Shown here piece after piece: positions 23,990 to 35,995 of a DNA stretch of 64,000 nucleotides; position 1 is the first letter of the stretch; the number at the start of each line of letters is the position of its first letter. The notes beneath the pieces are model-generated. The model saw only the letters and a program-made list of their open reading frames with translations, made no database searches and had not been told where the DNA came from. The translations under genes and the position numbers were made by a program. This DNA comes from Ahaetulla prasina (taxonomy: Eukaryota; Chordata; Lepidosauria; Squamata; Colubridae), in assembly GCF_028640845.1 (NCBI RefSeq), contig NC_080546.1:16465520-16529519 (forward strand), given 5' to 3'.

Positions 23990-24345
23990 CCATGAGCCAC
24001 GGTGGTACAGTGGTTAGAGTGCAGTACTGCAGGCTACTTCTGCTGACTGCTGGCTGCCTGCAATTTGGCAGTTCGAATCTCACCAGGCTCAAGGTTGACT
24101 CAGCCTTCCATCCTTCCGAGGTAAAATGAAGAATAAAGGTAAAGATTTTCCCTGTCCAGTCATGTCTGACTCTTAAGGGGCTCATTTCGGTTTCTTAGCT
24201 GAGGGAGTCAGCATCGTCTGAAGACACTTCTGTGGTCATGTGGCCAGCATAGCTATACACCAAAGGAACACGGAATGCTGCCACCTTCCCACCAAAGTGG
24301 TACCTATTTATCTACTCTCATTTGCATGGTTTCGAACTGCTAGGT
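23990..24345. mobile_element. Two adjoining SINE pieces
   Basis: 23990-24130 is the + strand tRNA-derived SINE (AGCCACGGTGGTACAGTGGT; box B-like GTTCGAATCTC). Directly after it 24139-24345 is a minus-strand Sauria-type SINE tail (AGGTAAAGATTTTCCCTGTC; TTTCGAACTGCTAGGTT). Confidence 0.75.
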
Positions 24346-24552
24346 TTATCGAATGATATAAAAATTGGATACTGGTCAAATTAGCCACTTAGCAAACCAA
24401 AAAGCAACACATTAAAGCCAGAAATCAAAACGTAATCATTACGCTGTTCTATAATATTTCTGTTTCTATACAGTTTTCATTTGCAATTGGCTCTCTAAGG
24501 AAGAGAGCTACCTCAGAATCTAAAATTAGCCCAGAGAGATTCAGAATTATGA

Positions 24553-25120
24553 ATAGAATAGAATAGAATAGAATAGAATAGAATAGAATAGAATAGAATA
24601 GAATAGAATAGAATAGAATAGAATTCTTTATTGGCCAAGTGTGATTGGACACACAAGGAATTTGTCTTGGTGCATATGCTCTCAGTGTACATAAAAGAAA
24701 AGATTCCTTCATCAAGAATTCTAATATACAACACTTAATGATAATCATAGGGTACAAATAAGCAATCAGGAAACAATATCAATATAAATCATAAGGATAA
24801 AAGCAACAAAGTTACAGACCTACAGTCATAAGTGGAAAGAAATGGGTGATGGGAACTATGAGAAGATTAATAGTAGTGCTGATTTAATAAATAGTTTGAC
24901 AGTGTTGAGGGAATTATTTGTTTAGCAGGGTGTTGACATTCGGGAAGAAACTGTTCTTGTGTTTAGTTGTTCTGGTGTGCAGTGCTCTATAGTGTCATTT
25001 TGAGGGTAGGAATTGAAACAGTTTATGTCCAGGATGTGAGAGGTCTGAAAATATTTTCATAGCCCTCTTTTTGACTCGTGCAGTATACAGGTCCTCAATG
25101 GAAGGCAGGTTGGTAGGAAT
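24553..25120 (-). mobile_element. CR1 LINE 3' part with (AATAG)n tail
   Basis: A run of about 14 AATAG copies (24553-24624) adjoins AATTCTTTATTGGCCAAGTG and the complement of the CR1 end. It is the same family as 22488 in the other orientation. Confidence 0.9.
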
Positions 25121-25981
25121 TGTTTTTTAATTTAAGTTAATCATGTTTTCACTTAATTAATTTAACCTCCGTGTCTTCAATGGTTTTTTCCCATAATTCT
25201 ATGCTTACCTGCAACCACATGCCTTTCAGGTTGACCATCTTATGTTCTGTTAAATGAATACATAAATAAAACTTTATGAATGTTTCTTGTTTCCATTGTC
25301 TATCCTTATTCAAGGGTCATAGATAGAGCTTGATGTTCCCAGAGTTAAGTCAATCCTGTAACATCACCATCTTCTTTGTATCATGAGAATAATTTGGGAC
25401 ACATGGTATGTTAGATCCAGCATTTGGCTAAACAGGATGCTGAAGTTGTTATTACTGCGCTAATTACCTCTTCCCAATCTTTCATGTGAGCTTCACAATG
25501 CCCATTTACAGCTGTAATTGCTGTCTTTCTATATGAAAACAATGCATGGTTAAACTTATAATATTATCATAATTGCTTCTCTGCAGCAGGGAATAAAAAA
25601 CAAGTATTACTTTTGTAGCTAGTCTAACCGTTCCCTCATCTTCACCAATAAGTTAAATGTTTTAATTCTGTTTTATTTTAGAAGAGAAATTCTCGGTTTC
25701 ACAACATGTTGGTGGTTTGGGGGGTTTTTTTTGCATGAGCAAACTTGACACTATAGATTGCTTACCAAGCAACATTTTTCTCATTAAATCCAGTGGTTAT
25801 TAGATCTGATTTAATGTGGTTTGGGCAGCTGTAAAACTTTAGACTTGGAATGTAGTATATGGCTTACTGAACAAGCTGGCAAGATTGTGGGCTGTTGCTT
25901 CACTTATGTGGGAAGAATTTGGGTTGAGAGAAGAAGAGGACATTGTTTTCTCGGTCAACCTCTGATAATTCCGTGTCTGAG

Positions 25982-28380
25982 AAATTTATATGATTTTGGC
26001 CCCATTATAATATGACATTTATCATTAGAAAGGATTTTTATAATATTTTAAATAACTTTATAATATTTAAAAGTAAACACCATTACTGTTTTTATGAACA
26101 CATTTTTCTTCTCCCAGAATGTAAAAAAAAACACCCAAATAATTTAAAGCTTCATTAAACTAGTAGCTCTATTTATCTTAGTTATAAAGGAAATATATCT
26201 AAATTACAGCCAAAAGGGACCATTCTTCACATTTGTTAGACCTGGATTGTAGACTGAGGATCCAGATGGATTTGAAATGGGATTTTGCAATTAATTACAA
26301 GAATCCCTCCCGTGGGAAAATGCTTTTGTTTTGAATTCTTAAAAGTAACATAATATGATTTTGGCCCCATTATAATATGACATTTATCATTAGAAAGGAT
26401 TTTATAATATTTTAAATAACTTTATAATATTTTAAATAACTTTATAATATTTTAAATAACTTTATAATATTTAAAAGTAAACACCATTACTGTTTTTATG
26501 AACACATTTTTCTTCTCCCAGAATGTAAAAAAAAACACCCAAATAATTTAAAGCTTCATTAAACTAGTAGCTCTATTTATCTTAGTTATAAAGGAAATAT
26601 ATCTAAATTACAGCCAAAAGGGACCATTCTTCACATTTGTTAGACCTGGATTGTAGAGTGAGGATCCAGATGGATTTGAAATGGGATTTTGCAATTAATT
26701 ACAAGAATCCCTCCCGTGGGAAAATGCTTTTGTTTTGAATTCTTAAAAGTAACATAATATGATTTTGGCCCCATTATAATATGACATTTATCATTAGAAA
26801 GGATTTTATAATATTTTAAATAACTTTATAATATTTTAAATAACTTTATAATATTTAAAAGTAACATAATATGATTTTGGCCCCATTATAATATGACATT
26901 TATCATTAGAAAGGATTTTATAATATTTAAAAGTAACATAATATGATTTTGGCCCCATTATAATATGACATTTATCATTAGAAAGGATTTTATAATATTT
27001 TAAATAACTTTATAATATTTTAAATAACTTTATAATATTTAAAAGTAACACCATTACTGTTTTTATGAACACATTTTTCTTCTTCCAGAATGTAAAAAAA
27101 AAACCCAAATAATTTAAAGCTTCATTAAACTAGTAGCTCTATTTATCTTAGTTATAAAGGAAATATATCTAAATTACAGCCAAAAGGGACCATTCTTCAC
27201 ATTTGTTAGACCTGGATTGTAGACTGAGGATCCAGATGGATTTGAAATGGGATTTTGCAATTAATTACAAGAATCCCTCCCGTGGGAAAATGCTTTTGTT
27301 TTGAATTCTTAAAAGTAACATAATATGATTTTGGCCCCATTATAATATGACATTTATCATTAGAAAGGATTTTATAATATTTTAAATAACTTTATAATAT
27401 TTTAAATAACTTTATAATATTTTAAATAACTTTATAATATTTTAAATAACTTTATAATATTTTAAATAACTTTATAATATTTAAAAGTAACACCATTACT
27501 GTTTTTATGAACACATTTTTCTTCTTCCAGAATGTAAAAAAAAAACCCAAATAATTTAAAGCTTCATTAAACTAGTAGCTCTATTTATCTTAGTTATAAA
27601 GGAAATATATCTAAATTACAGCCAAAAGGGACCATTCTTCACATTTGTTAGACCTGGATTGTAGACTGAGGATCCAGATGGATTTGAAATGGGATTTTGC
27701 AATTAATTACAAGAATCCCTCCGTGGGAAAATGCTTTTGTTTTGAATTCTTAAAAGTAACATAATATGATTTTGGCCCCATTATAATATGACATTTATCA
27801 TTAGAAAGGATTTTATAATATTTAAAAGTAACACCATTACTGTTTTTATGAACACATTTTTCTTCTTCCAGAATGTAAAAAAAAAACCCAAATAATTTAA
27901 AGCTTCATTAAACTAGTAGCTCTATTTATCTTAGTTATAAAGGAAATATATCTAAATTACAGCCAAAAGGGACCATTCTTCACATTTGTTAGACCTGGAT
28001 TGTAGACTGAGGATCCAGATGGATTTGAAATGGGATTTTGCAATTAATTACAAGAATCCCTCCGTGGGAAAATGCTTTTGTTTTGAATTCTTAAAAGTAA
28101 CACCATTACTGTTTTTATGAACACATTTTTCTTCTTCCAGAATGTAAAAAAAAAACCCAAATAATTTAAAGCTTCATTAAACTAGTAGCTCTATTTATCT
28201 TAGTTATAAAGGAAATATATCTAAATTACAGCCAAAAGGGACCATTCTTCACATTTGTTAGACCTGGATTGTAGACTGAGGATCCAGATGGATTTGAAAT
28301 GGGATTTTGCAATTAATTACAAGAATCCCTCCCGTGGGAAAATGCTTTTGTTTTGAATTCTTAAAAGTAACATAATATGA
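25982..28380. repeat. Hierarchical tandem array of modules A and B
   Basis: Module A (starting ATAATATGATTTTGGCCCC, 80-190 bases) itself contains a variable number of 22-bp TTATAATATTTTAAATAACT-type units. Module B (about 270-290 bases, from ACACCATTACTGTTTTTATG to CTTTTGTTTTGAATTC) occurs six times, beginning near 26078, 26481, 27046, 27488, 27827 and 28097. Copies differ at few positions, so expansion is recent or homogenised. Confidence 0.95.
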
Positions 28381-29960
28381 TTTTAGAATTTGGACACTGA
28401 AAAGAAGTTGAAGTAAACTAAAGGCCATAATTAAATAACACTTAAATTTGGACATATTGAAGGATATTTTTGAACAGTAGACCCAGAAGTTAATTTTAAA
28501 GAGCCTACCTCTCTAGATAAACTGCGTTTAAAAGATGTTATAGAATAGGGATAAGTATTACCTGACAAGATTGAAAATGGATTTAAAAATGACTGGCTAG
28601 CAGACCAACATACAAAATAAACTGGGTAAAGTCTTAATAATTAATATACATATGACAAACCAAGAGAGTAACCTGAATAATTTTCATATTCATACTTCGC
28701 ATATGATTTAGGTTTGAATTTTGAGGAATTTTGTGTGAAGAAACAAGAGAAAAATTGAAAAGAAGTTCTAGGACATTATTTGAAAGGAGTAAAAATCAAA
28801 ATTGTTATAAGTAAAAGAAAGGAATATAAAGCTGATTTATTTGAAATATATACTTCGTTATCTCTGGTAGCCCTTAATGTACTTTTGCTGACATCAGGAC
28901 TGAAATGATAAGGTTTTAAGAGTTTGTTTATTTATAGATAAGAGATGGAATATGGGAAGAATAAATCATTTGCTGTATTTTAAAAGTAACATAATATGAT
29001 TTTGGCCCCATTATAATATGACATTTATCATTAGAAAGGATTTTTATAATATTTTAAATAACTTTATAATATTTAAAAGTAACATAATATGATTTTGGCC
29101 CCATTATAATATGACATTTATCATTAGAAAGGATTTTTATAATATTTTAAATAACTTTATAATATTTTAAATAACTTTATAATATTTTAAATAACTTTAT
29201 AATATTTAAAAGTAACATAATATGATTTTGGCCCCATTATAATATGACATTTATCATTAGAAAGGATTTTTATAATATTTTAAATAACTTTATAATATTT
29301 AAAAGTAACATAATATGATTTTGGCCCCATTATAATATGACATTTATCATTAGAAAGGATTTTTATAATATTTTAAATAACTTTATAATATTTAAAAGTA
29401 ACATAATATGATTTTAAAATTTGGACATATTGAAGGATATTTTTTAACAGTAGACCCAGAAGTTAATTTTAAAGAGCCTACCTCTCTAGATAAACTGCGT
29501 TTAAAAGATGTTATAGAATAGGGATAAATATTACCTGACAAGATTGAAAATGGATTTAAAAATGACTGGCTAGCAGACCAACATACAAAATAAACTGGGT
29601 AAAGTCTTAATAATTAATATACATATGACAAACCAAGAGAGTAACCTGAATAATTTTCATATTCATACTTTGCATATGATTTAGGTTTGAATTTTGTGTG
29701 AAGAAACAAGAGAAAAATTGAAAAGAAGTTCTAGGACATTATTTGAAGGGAGTAAAAATCAAAATTGTTATAAGTAAAAGGAAGGAATATAAAGCTGGTT
29801 TATTTGAAATATATACTTCGTTATCTCTGGTAGCCCTTAATGTACTTTTGCTGATATCAGGACTGAAATGATAAGGTTTTAAGAGTTTGTTTATTTATAG
29901 ATAAGAGATGGAATATGGGAAGAATAAATCATTTGCTGTATTTTAAGAGAAATATAAATT
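28381..29960. repeat. Duplicated module C separated by five A modules
   Basis: About 535 bases from AATTTGGACATATTGAAGGA to AATCATTTGCTGTATTTTA occur at 28445-28983 and 29411-29945 with only scattered differences. Five A modules lie between them (28984-29410). Confidence 0.95.
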
Positions 29961-30440
29961 TCACTAAACTTGTTTCAATGAAGGCAAAAAAATTTCTTTA
30001 CTATGTTTTTTTCTATTTTTTGCACATCTTATATTTTTCTTTTTCTTCCTTTTCAGTTTATATTTATTTTTAATTGTTTCAATTGTAAATTTAAATAAAA
30101 TTAATATAAAGAGAAAGTGAGGGTAGGGATAAACGTTTTTGCAAAGGATCTTTCCATTACTTAGTCATTTCTAAGTGCCTCTGAACCTGAAATTCTAGTT
30201 CTAATCAAGTTTGAGAATGCATTGTCAGTTCCTAAGGCTTCTGAAATTGATTAATTATATAAGTAGGCAGCCTATATCACAAATCATTCTTTTACAGAAA
30301 AAAATAATATCAAAACTTCCATCATAGACACTTGATACTTTAGCATGTGACTGAAATAATGATTTGCATTTACCAACAATGTTAGAGACATCAATTTGGG
30401 CCAATGTTCCTTCCTAGTTTCCTTTTCGTTTAACTAGATA

Positions 30441-30575
30441 CCGTGTTTCTCTGAAAATAAGACCCTGTCTTATATTTTTTTGAACCCTGAAATAAGCACT
30501 TGGCCTTATTGCCATGCGCTCAAAAGCCTGATTGGGCTTATTATCTGGGGATGCCTTATTTTGGGGGAAACAGAG
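30441..30575. mobile_element. TA-flanked MITE (CCGTGTTTCTC family)
   Basis: CCGTGTTTCTCTGAAAATAA to TTTTGGGGGAAACAGAG between TA dinucleotides; the same family as 36831-37729. Confidence 0.8.
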
Positions 30576-30804
30576 TAATCTTTCATCCAAAACGTATCTA
30601 GTAAAATGCAGACATAGTTTATGAAAAGGTCACTCTGGGAAATATTTTCATTTTGGTTTTCAGCACCACTAATAATGGGATGTACAATGCAACCCCCTGA
30701 ACTACCAGGAAAAAAAATATGCACCCCTATTGTGGAGGAAGTCAGTGACTGCATTAAACCCTGGATAAGCTTTGTTCTCTTCTGTTTCTTTACATTTCTT
30801 TCAG

Positions 30805-30900
30805 AGCACGTACGAAAATATAAATCTTACCATAGTGATGTATGCAACACTGACAGTGAGGGCCCATCTTTCATTGCTTCCGAGACAGATTTTAGACAAG
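30805..30900 (+). CDS. PTPN13: PTPN13 window exon 6 (F): linker
   Basis: 96 bases (2+31 codons+1) between CTTTCAG and GTAAGA, phase 1 at both ends, so it could be skipped in frame. It encodes HVRKYKSYHSDVCNTDSEGP and SFIASETDFRQ, matching the PTPN13 linker pattern Y-K-x-Y-H-x-D-V...S-E-x-DFRQ. The exon sits 0.8 kb downstream of the tandem array that fills much of the preceding 8.5 kb intron. Confidence 0.93.
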
Positions 30901-31521
30901 GTAAGAATTATGTGGTAATTGGCCTTCAGTTGGTAGACTATCTGTACTAGAAATGATGCTCCATTGTCATTGATGATACTGACAGTATTTTTTATTTTTA
31001 TCTCTAAAGGTGGTTTTCCATGGTTGCTGCTTAAAAATGGATGTATATAGATAGTACTCAGGCAGAGAAATGAAATTAAAATACTTCTTTCGTCTTTCTC
31101 AAGCCATGCTTAATATTTTTGGGAGTCTGAGGTTGGCAGTAGATTGAATGATAACACAAATGTGAGGCTTCATTGTTATTATTTTATTTTTATACTGCCA
31201 TTTCTTCTGGACGAGGTCAGAGCAATTTACAAGAAAGGAGTACAAGAAGAGCTAAATTAAATCGTCATGATAAAATCAACAATAGTACCAAAAAAAAAAA
31301 AAATACAACTCTGTAATTTAAAAAATATGTCAGCAGGAAATCTAAAATATAATCTGGTCCTTAAATTGACTGGTATCTTATAAAGGTCCAGGCAGAGATG
31401 AAAACAAAGTTGCAGGGCAATTTTCCCCTGATGTACTGGCATTGAAAAAGCTTTCCCAGGTGATCTTACCTGCATCTACAGGATGATGTTTTATATCCTA
31501 AAGCTCTAGCATTATATAGAT

Positions 31522-31656
31522 CAAGGGTGTCAAACTCGTGACGACACGTTGCCGTCATGTGACGTATCGCGACTTTTCCTCCCTTCGCTAAACCGGGGGT
31601 GGGCGTGGCTAAAGTGTGATGCATCCAGCCCACGGGCCGCCAGTTTGACATCCCTG
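31522..31656. mobile_element. hAT-like MITE, short form
   Basis: AAGGGTGTCAAACTCGTGAC to GCCAGTTTGACATCCCTG, with TTGCCGTCATGTGACGT inside. The target duplication is unclear. Confidence 0.75.
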
Positions 31657-32224
31657 ATACAGGCAAATGTGGACTGCTTTAACTTTCACCTGGTAGCTTG
31701 CAAGCAGACAATCCAGTGCTTTCAGTCATTTAGCCACCTCCCTTCACAGAAGACCAATTGTATTCTGCCCACGTTATTCTTTGTGAATCATTTTCAAGGG
31801 CTGCATCCTGCAGAGTGCATTGCTGTTCTGACCCTGAGGGTTAGATCATGGATTACTGAGGCTACAGGTAGAATCATGAGCATCACCAGTCACAAAATTC
31901 TCGTCTATTAGAGCACTGTGTGTTAATCCTAGCAACTTTAAGTTTGTGTGGCTTCCAACTCCCAGCCAGCATGCTGAGAAGAATCCCTATTAGAGGACAG
32001 AATGGTGAAGTTGCTCTCCAACTCCAAGGATGCTTTCCATCACCACTCCCACCCACCCACCCCACCCCGTTTTGAATAGATAGACATAATTTCAAATGAA
32101 ATGTTGGGTGCCACTATTTTCTTTTCTAAGAATATCTACACATTCTATAGTATGGATCCTCATAATATTTGTTGAAAATGAATATGATTCTGGAAGCTAG
32201 CCTTTGGAAGCATGACCGTTTCCC

Positions 32225-32470
32225 TATCTTCCCCTTTAATTATAATGAAGGGAACAATAGGACAGGAACGGTAGGCACTTTTGTGCTCTTATGCACGCCC
32301 CTTATAGTCCTCTTAGGAATGGGGTGAGGTCAATAGTAGACAGTTTTTGGTTGAAATATGAAGTCATATTTTCTGCAATCAAGTTTGAAGCGGTTGACAT
32401 TAAGCTTGAATCTATTTTTTGCTCTTGTAATATTGCGATTGAAGATTGATTGAATTAAAAGAAACTTAAT
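32225..32470 (-). mobile_element. LINE 3' end (same family as 50779)
   Basis: The complement of the 50779-51214 LINE: AGGACAGGAACGGTAGGCAC, GTGCTCTTATGCACGCCCCT, and AAGCGGTTGACATTAAGCTT. Confidence 0.8.
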
Positions 32471-32794
32471 AAAATAAAAATTACGAAAACACAAAAGTTA
32501 CTGGTGCCCCCAAAAAAGGTATCCATGGGTATTTTGATGTACATGAGTGCCATTTTACCAATCTCTACTGGGTACTACAAACTATTATTGGACAAAATAC
32601 TTGTAAATCTGCTGCAGAGATCCTTAAGATCTACCAAAAGATATAACTCTGTTTCCTTATTACTCTTTGCCTAGAGTATTTATTTATTTATTTATTTTGT
32701 TTCTTGAGATAAACAGTGTCCCATCCGGAAGTGCAGTTAGCCCATATTTCAGTGTTTCTTGGTTAATGAAGTTTATGATTCTGTGGGAAAAGAT

Positions 32795-33057
32795 CAGGGG
32801 TGAAATGCTACTGGATCGGACCGGATCATGCGATCCGGTGTAGCGATCGTGGTCGGTAGTTCAGCGATCCAGTAGCTCCGCCCATCCGCCTGGGTGTCAT
32901 TACTTCCTGGTTTTAACCAGGAAGTAATGTGTTTTTTACCTTCTGTGCATGCGGGGAAGGTTTTGCGCATGCGCAGAAGGTTTGCACGTGTGAGTGACGC
33001 GAGTGCACGCACGGCGCATGCACTTCCGAGCCGGTAAGGAAGTAGATTTCACCCCTG
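32795..33057. mobile_element. hAT-like MITE with exact target duplication
   Basis: CAGGGGTGAAATGCTACTGG to GTAGATTTCACCCCTG, flanked by exact GAAAAGAT (32787-32794 and 33058-33065). It contains the 30-bp palindrome centred on GGTTTTAACC and several TGCGCATGCGCA-like sites. Confidence 0.92.
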
Positions 33058-33256
33058 GAAAAGATGCAATATTTCTAAGAAACATTAGTGACCAGAAGAT
33101 TTTTTTTTTTTGGACCTTCTCACTGTGGACCTAATGATGTGTGTGGTGGTCCCTTCAAAAGTAACTTTTTACATCAGTGAATATGTTATGTGCCAATAAA
33201 ATATCCTCATCCAGCCTTAAATCATGAATTTTCTTGTTTCTTCTTCCAAGTTCCAG

Positions 33257-33353
33257 TGAGGAGGTATGAAGCTCTGAAAGATGAGTCCAGTGGGTCTTCC
33301 TTAAGAATAGATGATACCTCTTCATCAGGTCAAAAACCAGGACAAAGATCAAG
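33257..33353 (+). CDS. PTPN13: PTPN13 window exon 7 (G): variable linker, tandem acceptor
   Basis: 97 bases (2+31 codons+2) ending AAGATCAAG|GTAAAA. It encodes VRRYEALKDESSGSSLRIDD and TSSSGQKPGQRS. This is poorly conserved outside VRR-x-EA. Two acceptors six bases apart are possible: AAG ending at 33250 and CAG ending at 33256. I chose the second because Gln-Val-Arg-Arg then joins as in mammalian PTPN13; the first would add two residues in frame. Confidence 0.85.
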
Positions 33354-33814
33354 GTAAAAAAGACAAAAAGACGCAAAGTTAACATCTTAATAGTTCTCCC
33401 AATCTACCGGTATGGTTCATAATTGAATGCCTTTATATAAATAACAAAGCTCTTCGAAAAAAGCTACTTAGATATTTATCCTAAAGAAGGATGATTCCCC
33501 TCTCAAAAGAAAGTAGATTTAAGCCAATCAAAAGTCCTGCACATCACTCACTTTCTGTAGCTGATCATCCCAATATTTCCAACTCCAGCTGAAACCAATT
33601 CTGAAAACCCTCACTTCACCGCATTACACACAAATGTTAGCAAATTCTTGTTTCAATTCCCAGTATAGCCAGGTAAGGGACCCTTTTATGAATCCAAGGA
33701 AAAACATTAATGGATATTGGGAATTTCATTGATGCATCAATGGCTTAATTTAATGTAAGGTAGATTTCTCTAAAGTCATCAGATTAGAGTCCTGAAAGGC
33801 ATCTGTATAAGTCC

Positions 33815-34125
33815 ATGATGGCGAACCTATGGCACGCAATCCACAGGTGGCACGCGTAGCCATATCAGTGGGCACGCGAGCTCAACTCTGGCACGCATGC
33901 GTGCGCCAGCCAGCTGATTTTCGGGCCTTCTGTGCCCACCAGAAGTAGGGAAACAGGCTGTTTCCTGCCTCCAGAGGGCCTCGGGGGGTAGTGGGGAAGG
34001 CCCATTTTTCTCTCTCACCTGGCTCCAGAGCCTCTCTAGGAGTCGGGGGGGGCGAAAACGGCCTTCCCAGCTCCCCGGAGGTCCCCCGGAGGCCGAATAC
34101 AGCCCATTTGCCAACTTCTGGACCC
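33815..34125. mobile_element. hAT-like MITE (GGCGAACC family), left part
   Basis: CATGATGGCGAACCTATGGC and the following GGCACGC repeats, then the pyrimidine/purine minisatellite seen at 1-430. It is cut at about 34125 by, or joined to, a CR1 copy. Confidence 0.75.
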
Positions 34126-34800
34126 TTCCAGGATCTTGGACAACCAAGATCCTAGTGGACAACCATTTAAATATGAGCCAGCAGTGTGCAACAGCTGCCA
34201 AAAAAGCCAACACTGTTCTAGGCTGCATAAACAGAGGGATAGACTCAAGATCACGTGAAATGTTAATACCACTTTATAATGCCTTGGTAAGGTCACACTT
34301 GGAATATTGCATTCAGTTTTGGTTGCCACAATGTAAAAAAGATGTTGAGACTCTAGAAAGAGTGCAGAGAGGAGCAACAAAGATGATTAGGGGACTAGAG
34401 GCTAAAACATATGAAGAACGGTTGCAGGAACTCGGTAAGTCTAGTTTAATGAAAAGAAGGACTAGGGGAGATATGATAGCAGGGTTCCAATATCTCAGGG
34501 GCTGCCACAAAGAAGAGGAAGTCAAGCTATTCTCCAAAGCACCCGAGGATAGAACAAGAAACAATGGGAAACTAATCAAGGAGAGAAGCAACTTAGAACT
34601 AAGGAGAAATTTCCTGACAGTGAGAACAATTAACCAGTGGAACAACTTAACTCCAGAAGCTGCGAATGCTCCAACACTGGAAATTTTTAAGAAGGGATTG
34701 GACAACCATTTGTCTGAAGTGCTGATGTAGGGTTTCCTGCCTAAGCAGAGGGTTGGACTAGAAGACCTCCAACGTCCCTTCCAACTCTGTTATTCTATTC
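34126..34800 (+). mobile_element. CR1 LINE 3' part with intact RT C-terminal frame
   Basis: An open frame at 34155-34730 encodes the C-terminal RT region (ATKMIRGLEAKTYEERLQEL; TINQWNNLTPEAANAPTLEI), ending at the usual stop before the 3' UTR and a TTCTATTCTA tail. It is 5' truncated like most CR1 copies, but this part has no stop or frameshift. Confidence 0.9.
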
Positions 34801-35683
34801 TACAGTACTAGATTGGTTTCTAGCCTGCCGCAGAAAGGTATAACTTTCTTTCAGAACTCCAGGCAGAAGATTCTACCATTTCACAGACAAATGTGTTACA
34901 TTTCCCAACTTTTTCACAGTTAAGAAATGTGTCTTGCTATCTCCCCTACGTTGGCTTTGCTCAGACTTGAAGTGCTCCTCGTTTTACCAGTCTGAGGTAG
35001 AGACTAAGGCAGAAATATTTGTGACTCATTCCCTAAGAAATGTGTGGGAGAGCAAGGATTTGTCTACCACAGAATACAGAACATTTATTCCGCCCACTTC
35101 CCTTCCTCTCAACCCCTACAATGAACGCCCTTGCCAGATGCACAAATAAAATACATGTCTGGAATGTGGAGGGCATGCACAGTAACTAACCATGGATCAC
35201 CTGTCCCAAATATTAGAGGGAAAACTAGGAACGATCTACGATAATTGCTGTCACAGCTTGTTCACTCAGTTCTGTTGTGAGGTTCTCTTCAAGTCTGTGG
35301 CGCTGTCAGGCTTCTGCTGTCAGGACTGTCTTTGTATTGGAACCTTGTGTTGGCAGCTTTGGGTTCCGAGCCAAGTCAAAATAAAAGTAAGATCCTAATT
35401 ATGAATGCACACTCAGGGTTGCATGCAGTGTTGTTCCTAAACGTTTTTGAGTGCCCAATGCAATTCACATTCATTGCTAAGGCCCTTCTGTAATGAGGCT
35501 TTGTTTCTAGGGCCCTCTGCAAACAATCTGAATTTTGTACCATGTGACACTATAGGATTCCCGCAAGTCTTCATAAAGTGAGCCAGCTAACTTCCAGTTC
35601 AGCTAACGGTCTTAAGGAAACGCCCTAGCTATACATTAGTTTGGCTGCAGTTCCTGTGGAGCTGTGGGGTAGGTCTTTTGCAC

Positions 35684-35905
35684 AGTTAGCCCTCGACTTA
35701 CGAGCACGATTGAGCCCAAAATTTATGTTTTGCTAAGTGAGACATTTGTTAAGTTGAGTTTTGCCCCATTTTAGAATCTCCCTTGCCACCGTTGTTAAGT
35801 GAATTGTTGCAGTTGTTAAGTTAGTAACATGGTTGTTAAGTGAATCTGGCTTGCCTTTTGACTTTGCTGGTCAGGAAGTCATAAAAGGTGATCTCCTGAC
35901 ACACA
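35684..35905. mobile_element. TA-type MITE, left half
   Basis: TAGCCCTCGACTTACGAGCA through the GTTAAGTGAA repeats to AAAAGGTGATCTCCTGAC, where it stops at a CA run. Confidence 0.75.
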
Positions 35906-35917
35906 CACACATTACCT

Positions 35918-35995
35918 TTGCTGGCTGAGGAATTCTGGGAGTTGAAGTCCACAAGTCTTGCAGTTGCCAAGGTTGGAGACCCCTGCTCCAGATTA
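35918..35995. mobile_element. Right arm of the fold-back MITE
   Basis: GCTGGCTGAGGAATTCTGGG to GGTTGGAGACCCCTG; only one arm of the 18528-type palindrome. Confidence 0.75.

Larger units (their letters stand above)
22333..30804 (+). other. Intron E-F, with tandem array
   Basis: 8472 bases. The left part holds a SINE split by CR1, two SINE pieces and a minus-strand CR1 with a pentanucleotide tail. Bases 23263-23985 and 25121-25981 look unique. Bases 25982-29960 are a complex tandem array. Bases 29961-30440 are AT-rich without a feature, and a small TA-flanked MITE lies at 30441-30575. Confidence 0.85.
30901..33256 (+). other. Intron F-G
   Basis: 2356 bases with a hAT MITE (31522-31656), a minus-strand LINE 3' end (32225-32470) and a hAT MITE with exact target duplication (32795-33057). 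A worn fold-back MITE relic may lie near 31925-31985. Bases 30901-31520 and 32471-32794 show only short A-, T- or TATT-runs. Confidence 0.8.

Noticed and set aside
25982..29960. Possible CRISPR-like array
   Set aside because: Repeats are long, mixed and AT-rich with no unique equal-sized spacers, and the DNA is from a vertebrate.
34155..34730. 191-codon plus-strand frame as a possible host gene
   Set aside because: The translation is the C-terminal part of a CR1 reverse transcriptase protein, followed by the CR1 3' UTR.
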